NCBI GenBank assembly: GCA_028873825.1
Contig: JAPPNM010000051.1
Coordinates: 1-40,863, forward strand
Origin: Gemmatimonadota bacterium
Lineage (GTDB): Bacteria; Gemmatimonadota; Gemmatimonadetes; Longimicrobiales; Gaopeijiaceae
DNA length: 40,863 nt
Direction: 5' to 3'
The notes beneath the pieces are model-generated. The model worked only from the letters and a program-made list of their open reading frames with translations. It did not search any database and was not told the origin of the DNA. The stretch's first letter is position 1; each line of letters opens with the position of its first letter. Of this stretch, positions 9,268-16,824 are shown piece by piece. The translations under genes were made by a program, and so were the position numbers.

Positions 9268-9678
9268 TCAGTGGCCCGTGGGGTGTGGCCGTACCCGCAC
9301 GAGGAACTCGTGGTAGAGCTCCGGGACCTCCGGGTCCACGAGTGTCGTATGCACGATCACGCGCACGGAGTCCGCCACCGAGACGGCGGCCGTCGTGAGA
9401 GTCTGGCCATCGGCCGAAATCGAGACGGCGACCGCCACCGGGTCGGACGACCGGGCCTCCCAGTATCTGCTCTCATTATGACTGTCACGAATGCAATCGG
9501 GGCGGGTGAAGTGGTCCGCGAGGGGCGTCTCCACCGTTTCCCCGACCAGCATGTCGAGGTCCGGCATCTCGCCCCTAGGGTACCCCATCTCGGAATCGCA
9601 AGGGGCGCCGCCCCACCAACAGCCTGTCATTGTCGCGACGGCGGCGGCCAGGGCGATGGTTCCTATGGCAGTCTTCAC
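9268..9678 (-). CDS. Small Ig/cadherin-like lipoprotein B
   Basis: A 136-residue lipoprotein partner of the intact zincin gene. The signal MKTAIGTIALAAAVATMTGC ends in a lipobox-like MTGC, so the mature protein would be lipid-anchored at C20, followed by WWGGAPC. The mature part shows PDLDMLVGETVETPLADHF, paired cysteines and a strand-rich tail (TTAAVSVADSVRVIVH, FLVRVRPHP). The start is a GTG (9678); AGGAGG lies 5 bases before it and overlaps the stop codon of the peptidase gene, so expression is probably coupled. It is the closest relative of lipoprotein A (6800-7171). The function is not known; the fold call is by pattern (Ig/cadherin-like beta sandwich). Confidence 0.75.
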   Translation of the reverse strand: MKTAIGTIALAAAVATMTGCWWGGAPCDSEMGYPRGEMPDLDMLVGETVETPLADHFTRPDCIRDSHNESRYWEARSSDPVAVAVSISADGQTLTTAAVSVADSVRVIVHTTLVDPEVPELYHEFLVRVRPHPTGH

Positions 9679-9688
9679 TCTCGCCTCC

Positions 9689-11293
9689 TCATTTCAGGTT
9701 CTTGAGCCATGTCGCCCGGATGTCGAGGGGGTCCCAGTCCGGCGGCTCCGTGGCCTTCTCCTTGACGGCCTCCGGAGTGCGGATGCCCGGGAACACCTCC
9801 TTGTGTAGCGCGCGGTCGATGTAGTTCTCGAGGCACCATACGATGTTAGAGACGTTCGTCCGCTTCCACCATATGTAGATGTCGGGAAACAAGGGTATGT
9901 GGTACTTGCTCTGGGTCTTGCAGGTCTTGAAAACCTCGGCGACGTAGCGGCCGGGGTACTCCGTCCAGTCGTACCGCTCGTTATTGCCGTCGGTCAGGTC
10001 GAGGAAGAGCGCGGCGATGTGCCCCTCGATCTTCGGCTTCTTGCCCTGAGGAGCCTCTGCCCGGCAGCTTCCCTCCCGGGGGTTTTTCAAGGGCTTCGCG
10101 GGGTCTCCGAAGTGCTCGAAGCAGTCCTCGTAGTAGCCACCCGACCCGATGACCCCGGCGTAGTGGGCGAAGCCCTCCTGCAGGGCGCACCTGAAGTTGG
10201 TGACCTTGGTAAACCAGTGCGAGAAGCAGGTCCAGTCCCAGTAGTCCCACGCCTTGTCGCCGGGCCACCACAGGCCGCCGAGCGCCTTGTGGTGCAGCGC
10301 GTGCCCGTACTCGTGGGCGACGGTGAAGAAGAATCGCGGCTCAGCAGGTAGCCACGCAAGCACGATCTTCTCGAAAATCGGGATGGGGTTGTAGTACGAA
10401 GCGCCGCTGTCGAAGCGCAGATCCCATCCGATCCGCTCCCGCGTGTACCCGAAGTGTCCGGTCAGGGTGTCCGCCGCGAGGTTCAGCAGGCGCCACGGCA
10501 GGTACCTCTCAGCCTTGACCTCGACGAACACCAGCTGGCCGCAGTGGCTCTTGTCCGTCCAGATGGATACGATGTCCTCCCTTCCCTGAACAAGATCGGT
10601 GTAAGGAGCGTAGCCGACACCGTGAACAAGCACGGAGTCCTTCGCGCACTTGAAGGCCACAGTCCCCGGGAGGAAGTGCTCAGGGCTCTCCGAGTCTTCG
10701 GGGACGGCGACAACCCCAAGGTCTTCAATCGTCCGGTACGGCCACGACCCCATCCGGACCCACCCCCGAATCTCCGCGCCCGCCGCAGGCTTGAAGCCCT
10801 CTCTTTCCGAAACTCTGTAGACCACGGCGAGGTACACCGAGTCGGGATGCCAAGGCGAGCCAGATTCGATTCGGGCCGGCGGCCCCGCCGGCCATCCCGT
10901 CGCCGGTCCGGCCGCCGGGTGGACCCCCTCGGGGAAGACCGAGTCCTCGAAGAAGCGGGTAAGCCGGCCGTCCGTCTCGGAGACGTACATCCACGCCTCG
11001 CCCAGCACGTCGTCGAAGAGCCATGGCCCGCCGTCCGGCCCGCGCGTGTAGGCGTTCGCCATCACCGAGTAGTAGCCCGCAGCCTCGCCGGGAACCGTGT
11101 AGCTCCCGCTCCACGTGTCGCCCTTCGCCATCGCCGGAAGGTCCCACCGGGCCTTGACCGGCAGATCTGGAAGCCCCTCTCCCCCGGCGTAGTCCATCAG
11201 CGCCCTCGTCGGAAGCGTCAACACCACCTCGCCGCCGTCGACCGGCTCTTGAGCGACCCCCGTGACCGTCAGATCGACGTCCGCATTCGGCAA
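9689..11293 (-). CDS. Zincin-like metallopeptidase of unknown family
   Basis: Up to 534 residues from TTG 11293. HEYGHALHH starts at H327, and 41 residues after the second histidine comes EGFAHYAG; together they give the HEXXH-E metal site of gluzincins. Flanking segments are rich in tryptophan and in cysteines (GLWWPGDKAWDYWDW). The first hundred residues (VDLTVTGVAQEP to YYSVMANAYTRG) look like a beta-sandwich domain. No signal peptide is visible: the frame is open upstream to 11485 with an acidic, proline-rich stretch but has no ATG or GTG, and a TAG at 11486-11488 ends it. The gene may therefore have lost its true 5' end. It is coupled to lipoprotein B. An extracytoplasmic protease role is likely; substrate unknown. 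Confidence 0.7.
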   Translation of the reverse strand: MPNADVDLTVTGVAQEPVDGGEVVLTLPTRALMDYAGGEGLPDLPVKARWDLPAMAKGDTWSGSYTVPGEAAGYYSVMANAYTRGPDGGPWLFDDVLGEAWMYVSETDGRLTRFFEDSVFPEGVHPAAGPATGWPAGPPARIESGSPWHPDSVYLAVVYRVSEREGFKPAAGAEIRGWVRMGSWPYRTIEDLGVVAVPEDSESPEHFLPGTVAFKCAKDSVLVHGVGYAPYTDLVQGREDIVSIWTDKSHCGQLVFVEVKAERYLPWRLLNLAADTLTGHFGYTRERIGWDLRFDSGASYYNPIPIFEKIVLAWLPAEPRFFFTVAHEYGHALHHKALGGLWWPGDKAWDYWDWTCFSHWFTKVTNFRCALQEGFAHYAGVIGSGGYYEDCFEHFGDPAKPLKNPREGSCRAEAPQGKKPKIEGHIAALFLDLTDGNNERYDWTEYPGRYVAEVFKTCKTQSKYHIPLFPDIYIWWKRTNVSNIVWCLENYIDRALHKEVFPGIRTPEAVKEKATEPPDWDPLDIRATWLKNLK

Positions 11294-11525
11294 CAGGGGA
11301 TCGGCGGTCGAGATCGTGAGAACGATGCGGCCCCTCGTCGGATGGACGATGCTGTCGGGCGGCTCTCCGGGATCCTCCCCGGCCCAAGGGGGCGGCCCTT
11401 CGCCGTCCCAGGGGGGCAGAGAGTCGTCGCCTTCCCAGGCGGGCGAGTCGCCGTCGGCCGCCCGGGGGGCCGTCCCGGCGCCCTCCTAGCCGGGCGGCTC
11501 GAGGCCCGTCTCGAGCTCGTCCACG

Positions 11526-11697
11526 CCTTCACCGCCTGCGATACGACCAAGCCTCCTGACTACAACGACCTGAAGGGCTCGTATGGCGGCACGATTCGGG
11601 AAACCGGAAGCAGATCAAGTTGGGCGGGCAGGACACCTACATGGACGGCTACTGCTCTCCGATGATGACGATGAACGTCACCGAGAGTTTCTCCTAA
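11526..11697 (+). pseudogene. Lipoprotein gene remnant, copy 2
   Basis: 11526-11639 repeats 5562-5672 with few differences (FTACDTTKPPDYNDLKG...). Here it extends further: after the shared frameshift the frame reads IKLGGQDTYMDGYCSPMMTM and ends NVTESFS-stop at 11697. It is convergent with the minus-strand gene at 11694. No family recognised. Confidence 0.5.
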
Positions 11698-11948
11698 CAG
11701 TCCTCCGGGGGGCCGACGAGCCCGTCAACGGCCTGTTCCAGCGTGCCGGGGATGCCTCCCATGTGAACGAGCTCGGGCGGCGCGGTGTCGGAGACCTTCA
11801 TCACGTCGCCGGCCGGGGAGACCGCGTGGGTCGTGTCGTCGTCGAGGATGTCCCGGACAGGGGCGCCCTCGTAGAGGCGGTTCCACTCCTCCCAAGTGAC
11901 GCCTTGCCGGTTCTCCACAGGCTTCCCGCGGCGTTTCCACAGGCTCAT
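11694..11948 (-). CDS. Hypothetical protein, last gene of a three-gene overlapping operon
   Basis: An 84-residue acidic protein (MSLWKRRGKPVENRQG, WEEWNRLYEGAPVRDILDDD, LEQAVDGLVGPPEDC). Its ATG overlaps the TGA of the upstream gene (ATGA), which supports a real, translationally coupled gene. No signal peptide, membrane segment or known motif is visible. It has a C-terminal cysteine. I do not recognise the family. Confidence 0.55.
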   Translation of the reverse strand: MSLWKRRGKPVENRQGVTWEEWNRLYEGAPVRDILDDDTTHAVSPAGDVMKVSDTAPPELVHMGGIPGTLEQAVDGLVGPPEDC

Positions 11949-12178
11949 TTAAACACGCGCCCCTCGCCTGCGGCAGCAACCGTGGTCACACCGGCGACCT
12001 TCCTGACGCTGATTTCCCAAGTAGCGCCTGCAGTGGCGCAAAGGTCTCTGGTGATCTTCGCGGGCCGTCTTTGCCGCTCAAGCCTTGACCGTAGCCACCT
12101 CCAGGCGGCCGGGAGAACATAAGCGATGTCCCAAAGACTGTCCGGGAGCCACTCGAAGCGGGCGGCGACGGTTCTCAT
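11945..12178 (-). CDS. Hypothetical protein, middle gene of the three-gene operon
   Basis: A 77-residue basic protein starting MRTVAARFEWLPDSLWDIAY, with a tryptophan- and arginine-rich middle (AAWRWLRSRLERQRR) and a strand-like end (TWEISVRKVAGVTTVAAAG). Both ends overlap their neighbours as ATGA, so its start is well supported. It might touch membranes or nucleic acid through the amphipathic RW-rich helix, but this is only inference. No family recognised. Confidence 0.55.
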   Translation of the reverse strand: MRTVAARFEWLPDSLWDIAYVLPAAWRWLRSRLERQRRPAKITRDLCATAGATWEISVRKVAGVTTVAAAGEGRVFK

Positions 12179-12603
12179 GAGGCAACCCCTTTCCACGGCT
12201 GGTCGCCGGCCATCAGCTTCAGCATGTCCCCCTGGATGCTCTGCACGTCCTTGAGGATCTGCTTGAACTCGCCGAACTCGGCTTCCATCGCGCCGAGGCG
12301 GCTTTCCACTCCTTCGAGCCGACTTTCGACTCCGCCGATCCGGCTATCGACTCCTTCGAGCCGACTTTCGACTCCGCCGATCCGGCTATCGACTCCTTCG
12401 AGCCGACTTTCGACTCCGCCGATCCGGCTTTCAACTCCGCCGAGGCGGCTTTCAACTCCGCCGAGGCGGCTCTCGACTCCGCCGATCCGGCTTTCGACTC
12501 CGCCGAGCCGTGCGTCGAGCCGGTCGATCCGTTCGTCGATCCGCCCTTCCATCTCGGAAAGCCGTGCGTCGAGCCACTTCAGATCGTCGCGCGTCAGTGC
12601 CAT
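12175..12603 (-). CDS. Heptad-repeat coiled-coil protein, first gene of the three-gene operon
   Basis: A 142-residue protein starting MALTRDDLKWLDARLSEMEG. I chose ATG 12603 because AGGAGG lies 8 bases upstream; ATG 12633 is in frame but has no such site. Residues about 32-107 are ten near-perfect heptads of the form V[E/D]SR[I/L][G/E][G/A], a long parallel coiled coil with V and I/L at core positions. The tail (FGEFKQILKDVQSIQGDM) is amphipathic and continues the helix. The stop overlaps the next start as ATGA. Such proteins act as oligomerising stalks or scaffolds; phage tail or surface adhesin stalks are alternatives. Function unknown. Confidence 0.7.
   Translation of the reverse strand: MALTRDDLKWLDARLSEMEGRIDERIDRLDARLGGVESRIGGVESRLGGVESRLGGVESRIGGVESRLEGVDSRIGGVESRLEGVDSRIGGVESRLEGVESRLGAMEAEFGEFKQILKDVQSIQGDMLKLMAGDQPWKGVAS
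12316..12441 (+). repeat. 42-base tandem repeat encoding the coiled-coil heptads
   Basis: A 42-base unit beginning GAGCCGACTTTCGACTCCGC starts at 12316, 12358 and 12400; the third copy diverges near its end. Degenerate 21-base units extend to about 12512. Two heptads are encoded per unit, so slippage would change coiled-coil length without breaking the frame. Confidence 0.9.
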
Positions 12604-12659
12604 TGGGAGTGCCTCCTGCGAGTGGTCGGCCATGGTGTAATCTACGCAACCAGCTTCCG

Positions 12660-13697
12660 TCACGCCATCGCCACGAAGTCCCCTCCCACCCCCGCCTCCG
12701 CCGCCGCCTCCCGCACCGCTTTCCGGCCCGCCGCCCGCGCCACGGCCCCCACGTGGAGCGCGCTCCCGAACTCCCGCGCGGCGCCCGCGTCGCACACCGG
12801 CGCTCCGTGGATCGCCTGCCCGATCCTGCGCGGGTGGACCTCGACGAAGGCGCGCACCCGCACGCCCTGCCGCTTGAACTCGACCGCCAGGCTCTTGCCC
12901 GTCGGCCCCGCGCCCCACACCACCACGCCCTCCCGCCCCGCCAGAAGGCTGCGGCGCAGGTGATGCACCTTGCAGGCGCGGAACGCGGCGTGCGCGTACG
13001 ACGGGTGCGTCCGGCTCAACCGTCCCGGGCCGTCGCGCCAGTCGAGCAGGACCCGGGGCACCGAGACGAACCGGTGGCCGGCGCGCCACAGCCGCAGCAG
13101 CAGGTCGTAGTCCTCGGGCCAGCCCCGGTCGCGGTAGCCGCCCACCGAGCCCAGCGCCCGGGCCCTGAACATGAAGGTCGGGTGGGCGAGGGGGCACTCG
13201 ACGAAGATGTCCGCCGCGACGGCCTCCCAGGTCGCCATGGCGTTGAGCCAGGCCGCGTACTCGGCGGCGCGCGGGGTCACGCTCGACTCGGGGACGTAGC
13301 GCACGCCCGTACCGCAGCCCGAGAGACCGGGCCGGCGCTCCAGCAGGCCGAACTGGGCGGCCAGCCGTTCCGGGTGGCTGACGTCGTCGGCGTCCATGCG
13401 CGCGACGTACGCGCCGCGCGCCTCGGCGAGCCCGCGCCGGAGAGCGGCGACGATTCCGGCGGAGGCGGGGGCCGCGCCCGAGCCCGCCGGCACCAGGCGG
13501 AAGCGCTCGTCGCGCCGCTCCCACGCGCGCACGATCTCGGCGGTCGCGTCGCGGGAACCGTCGTCCGCGACGACCGCCTCGAAGCGCCGGAGGGTCTGCG
13601 CGCGAAGCGATTCCAGCGCCGCGTCCAGGGTGGCCTCCCCGTCGCGGACCGGCAGGACGACCGAGACGAGAGGGGGCGGGCGGGTAGGCGAAGTCAC
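12660..13697 (-). CDS. Family 2 glycosyltransferase
   Basis: About 345 residues. The N-terminus LVSVVLPVRDGEATLDAALE, then EAVVADDGSRDATAE, and ARMDADDVSHPERL (near residue 100, the metal- and sugar-nucleotide-binding DxD region) define a GT-A fold family 2 transferase; GWPEDYDLLLRL supplies the ED acceptor motif. The last 90 residues (VVWGAGPTGKSLAVEFKRQG) look like a Rossmann-like nucleotide-binding extension. The GTG start overlaps the uvrA stop (GTGA), and this junction lies in a repeat-element end. It probably adds sugars to a surface polysaccharide or lipid; donor and acceptor cannot be told. The pairing with uvrA has no obvious functional meaning. Confidence 0.85.
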   Translation of the reverse strand: MTSPTRPPPLVSVVLPVRDGEATLDAALESLRAQTLRRFEAVVADDGSRDATAEIVRAWERRDERFRLVPAGSGAAPASAGIVAALRRGLAEARGAYVARMDADDVSHPERLAAQFGLLERRPGLSGCGTGVRYVPESSVTPRAAEYAAWLNAMATWEAVAADIFVECPLAHPTFMFRARALGSVGGYRDRGWPEDYDLLLRLWRAGHRFVSVPRVLLDWRDGPGRLSRTHPSYAHAAFRACKVHHLRRSLLAGREGVVVWGAGPTGKSLAVEFKRQGVRVRAFVEVHPRRIGQAIHGAPVCDAGAAREFGSALHVGAVARAAGRKAVREAAAEAGVGGDFVAMA

Positions 13698-16576
13698 GGG
13701 CCGGGGGGATTTTGTCCACGGGCTGGGAGACCGCGCAGAAAGCGCCCCGTCACGCTTTCGGGCACCGTCGCCACGTCCTCCGGCCGCCCCATCGCCACCA
13801 CCCGTCCCCCGCGCTCCCCCGCCCCCGGCCCCATGTCGACCACCCAGTCCGCCGCCCGGATCACGTCGAGGTCGTGCTCGACCACCACCAGCGTGTTTCC
13901 GGCCCGCACCAGCTTGCGGAGCACCCGGTTCAGGACGGCGACGTCGTCGCCGGAGAGCCCCGTGGTGGGTTCGTCGAGGATGTACGCCTTGCGGGAGCCC
14001 TTCCGGGCCGCCGCCCCGATCAGCTCGCGCGCGATCTTGAGGCGCTGCGCCTCTCCTCCCGAGAGGTGGGTCGCCGGCTGGCCCAGACGGATGTAGCCCA
14101 GGCCGACCTGCTGCAGGTGCCACAGCGCCTGGCCCAGCCTGCGTTCCCGCACGAAGAAGCGGATCGCGCGGTCGACGGTGAAATCGAGCACCTGGCTCAC
14201 GTCGTGGCCGCGCACCTTCACTTCGAGCACCTCTGGGCGGTAGCGCTTCCCCCCGCACCCCTCGCAGCGCACGTGCACATCGGCCATGAAGACCATCTCG
14301 ACGCGCACGAATCCCGCGCCCGCGCACTCCTCGCAGCGCCCGCTCCCCTTCACGTTGAACGAAAAGCTGCCGGCGCGGAATCCCGCGGCCCGGGCGGCGG
14401 GCTCGGCGGCGAAGATGCGGCGGATCTCGCCCCACGCCTTGACGTAGGTGACGGGGTTGGAGCGGGGGGTGCGTCCGATCGGGCTCTGGTCGACCAGCAC
14501 CACGTCCTCGAGGTGCTCGAGGCCGGCGAGGGCGGCGTACGCGCCGACGGCCTCGCCCAAGTGCTCCCTCGCCGAGGTTCGGCCGCCGCCGAGCTCGCGT
14601 TCCAGGGCGCGGAAGAGAACGTCGTGCACCAGCGTCGACTTGCCCGAGCCCGAGACGCCGGTCACCGCCGTCATCGCGGCGATGGGGAATTCGGCCTCCA
14701 CGCCGCGCAGGTTGTGGAGGGTGGCGCCTTCGACGCGCAGTCTCGCCCCGTCCACCGGCCGGCGCCATTTCGGGGGCCACTCGCCGGTTTCGGCCGCTTG
14801 CGACAGATTCTTGGACAGATACCGGCCCGTATTTGTCACGGAATCCGCCAACGCCGCCGGAGTGCCCTCGAATACGACCTCCCCGCCCCGTTCGCCCGAA
14901 CCGGGACCCAGCTCCACCACGTGGTCGGCCGCCAGGATCGCGGGCGCGGCGTGCTCGACCACGACGACCGTGTTGCCCCCGTCGCGCAGGCGCCCGAGCA
15001 GGGCCAGCAGGGCGCCGACGTCCTGCGGGTGGAGTCCGACCGAGGGCTCGTCGAGGACGTAGAGGGTGTCCGCCAGCGCCGCGCCCAGCGAGTTGGCCAG
15101 CGAGATGCGCTGCGCCTCGCCGCCCGAAAGCGTGCGCATCTGGCGGCCGAGGGTGAGGTAGCCGAGCCCCACGTCGACCAGAAAGTCCACTCGCGCGGAG
15201 AGTTCCCGCAGGATCGTCGCCGCGACGGCGGCTTCCATGGGGCGGAGATCGAGCCGCGCCAGCCACCGGGGCAGCTCGTCGATGGGCATTTCGCAGACCG
15301 TTCCGATGTCCAGCTCCCCCACCGCAACGTATCCCGCCTCGGGCCTCAGCCGCGAACCGCCGCAGGCGCGGCACCGCGACGGGCGCTGGTACCGCCGCAG
15401 GAAGACGCGGACGTACCGCCGGTACCGCTTGCGTTCCTTCGAGACGAGGAAGTCCACCACGCCGCGGAACGACCCCTTGCCGTAGAGGACCGCCCGCCGG
15501 AACGGGGCGGGGAGCGTTTCCCAAGGGGCGAACCGGGAGACGCGTTCGCGGTTCGCGAAGCGGTACAGCGCGTCGCGCTCGCGGTCGTAGCGGGGCTTGG
15601 CCCAGGGGTCCACCGCCCCCTCCTCCAGCGAGAGACTCCCGTCGGGGACGATCAGCTCGGGGTCGTACTCCAGCGTCGCCCCGAACCCGGCGCACGCCCG
15701 GCAGCTTCCGTACGGGCTGTTGAAGGAGAAGAGTTTGGGCTCGGGCTCGAGAAAGATCGTCCGGGGGTGCCTGGGGCAGCGGAACGCCTCGGAGAAGCGG
15801 AGCGGCTCCAGGTCTTCGGAACCCGCGGGGACGACCGCCGCCTCGCCCTCTCCCTCCCTGAAGCAGGTCGCCAGCGAATCGGCCAGGCGGTCCTTCCAGC
15901 TTCGGCCGGGATCGGCCGCCACCCCGATCCGGTCCACCACGACGAGCACCTCGCGGCTGGCGGCCAGGTCGGGCACCGTCACCCCCGGTTCGGCATCCGG
16001 CGCCAGCAGGTCCGAGAGCTCCGCGGGCTCGCCGTCCGCCAGTACCCTAGCGAAGCCGAGCGACCGCAGGTTCCCGGCCACGAGCCGGTGCGAGACCCGG
16101 CCGCTCCTGGAGAGCGGAAAGGCGATCATCAGCCGAGTGCCCGGGGGAAGGGCCGCGATCGCGTCGCTGGCGGCGGAGACCGTGTCCGGGCACACCTCGG
16201 CGCCGCACTCGGGGCAGCGGGTCCGGCCGGCGCGCGCGAAGAGCAGGCGGAGGAAGTCGTACGCCTCGGTGGCGGTGCCCACCGTGGAGCGGCCGCCGGT
16301 GGCGGGATTGCTCCGCTCCATGGCCACCGCGGGGGAGAGTCCCTCGATCCGGCGGACATCGGGCTTTTCGAGGCGGTCCAGGAACTGCCTGGCGTAGGCG
16401 GAGAGCGATTCCACGTAGCGCCGCTGGCCGGCCGCGAAGAGCGTGTCGAGGGCGAGGGAGGACTTGCCCGAGCCCGAAGGGCCGGTGACGACCGTGAGCG
16501 CATCCCGCGGGATGTCCAGGTCGATGTCCTTCAGGTTGTGCTGGCGAGCACCCCTGATCCGGATGTGTTCGTCCAT
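13694..16576 (-). CDS. uvrA: UvrA-type excinuclease ATPase
   Basis: A 960-residue UvrA: damage recognition ATPase of nucleotide excision repair, loading UvrB. The first Walker [10 protein letters not shown] is at residues 32-40, followed by [20 protein letters not shown] and [15 protein letters not shown]. Zinc-finger cysteines appear as [25 protein letters not shown] and CEECAGAG...[12 protein letters not shown]. The ABC signatures LSGGEAQR occur twice, with [10 protein letters not shown] and LDEPTTGL. The GGRSTVGT stretch and the insertion domain differ from the commonest UvrA, so a UvrA2-like paralog is possible. The start ATG 16576 lies in a tandem 73-base duplication. The last residues (ARGQNPPGP) come from a dispersed-element end. 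Confidence 0.93.
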   Translation of the reverse strand: MDEHIRIRGARQHNLKDIDLDIPRDALTVVTGPSGSGKSSLALDTLFAAGQRRYVESLSAYARQFLDRLEKPDVRRIEGLSPAVAMERSNPATGGRSTVGTATEAYDFLRLLFARAGRTRCPECGAEVCPDTVSAASDAIAALPPGTRLMIAFPLSRSGRVSHRLVAGNLRSLGFARVLADGEPAELSDLLAPDAEPGVTVPDLAASREVLVVVDRIGVAADPGRSWKDRLADSLATCFREGEGEAAVVPAGSEDLEPLRFSEAFRCPRHPRTIFLEPEPKLFSFNSPYGSCRACAGFGATLEYDPELIVPDGSLSLEEGAVDPWAKPRYDRERDALYRFANRERVSRFAPWETLPAPFRRAVLYGKGSFRGVVDFLVSKERKRYRRYVRVFLRRYQRPSRCRACGGSRLRPEAGYVAVGELDIGTVCEMPIDELPRWLARLDLRPMEAAVAATILRELSARVDFLVDVGLGYLTLGRQMRTLSGGEAQRISLANSLGAALADTLYVLDEPSVGLHPQDVGALLALLGRLRDGGNTVVVVEHAAPAILAADHVVELGPGSGERGGEVVFEGTPAALADSVTNTGRYLSKNLSQAAETGEWPPKWRRPVDGARLRVEGATLHNLRGVEAEFPIAAMTAVTGVSGSGKSTLVHDVLFRALERELGGGRTSAREHLGEAVGAYAALAGLEHLEDVVLVDQSPIGRTPRSNPVTYVKAWGEIRRIFAAEPAARAAGFRAGSFSFNVKGSGRCEECAGAGFVRVEMVFMADVHVRCEGCGGKRYRPEVLEVKVRGHDVSQVLDFTVDRAIRFFVRERRLGQALWHLQQVGLGYIRLGQPATHLSGGEAQRLKIARELIGAAARKGSRKAYILDEPTTGLSGDDVAVLNRVLRKLVRAGNTLVVVEHDLDVIRAADWVVDMGPGAGERGGRVVAMGRPEDVATVPESVTGRFLRGLPARGQNPPGP
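13700..13725 (+). repeat. Right end of the dispersed element at the uvrA/glycosyltransferase junction
   Basis: CCGGGGGGATTTTGTCCACG followed by GGCTG matches the family right end. Read on the minus strand it encodes the C-terminal ARGQNPPG of UvrA and is followed at once by the GTGA that ends uvrA and starts the glycosyltransferase. Confidence 0.8.
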
Positions 16577-16677
16577 GAGGAGCCCGTGGCTAACAGCCGC
16601 GCGACAGGTCGTGCTGGCGAGCACCCCTGATCCGGATGTGTTCGTCCATGAGGAGCCCGTGGCTAATAGCCGCGCGA
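16532..16677 (-). repeat. Perfect-length tandem 73-base duplication over the uvrA start
   Basis: 16532-16604 and 16605-16677 are adjacent direct copies differing at 2 positions. Each copy holds the uvrA ATG and its first 13 or so codons. Because 73 is not a multiple of 3, the upstream copy is out of frame with uvrA. Confidence 0.93.
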
Positions 16678-16824
16678 GGCGCCGGGGCCGGGAGTTTCCG
16701 GTTGCGACCGCCGGGCGGTCCCCCCGTTGCCGGATTGCGCGACTTTCCCGACCGTGAACCCGCCGCCCCGCCGCGCCGGAGCGGCCGCCGCGTCCGCAAA
16801 TCTACCAGCACGACCCGAAGAGCA
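16577..16824. promoter_or_regulatory. Divergent intergenic region, uvrA / HisC-like gene
   Basis: The two divergent genes must be driven from here unless promoters lie inside the genes. Part of it is the 73-base duplication. I do not see a convincing -35/-10 pair or a LexA-type operator. Confidence 0.35.
16590..16649 (-). other. Upstream ORF made by duplication of the uvrA start
   Basis: The outer ATG (16649) gives a 19-residue peptide: [13 protein letters not shown] as in UvrA, then DLSRGC and a TAG stop at 16592-16590. The stop lies 13 bases before the real uvrA ATG (16576). If ribosomes use the outer start, uvrA would depend on reinitiation or on direct entry at the inner site; both copies have the same weak Shine-Dalgarno context. 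Whether it is translated is unknown. Confidence 0.4.

Noticed and set aside
12297..12512. Possible CRISPR array
   Set aside because: The repeats are contiguous 21/42-base units with no unique spacers and encode coiled-coil heptads in frame.
13712..16630. 972-codon plus-strand open frame opposite uvrA
   Set aside because: Same GC-driven antisense effect; uvrA motifs are unambiguous on the minus strand.
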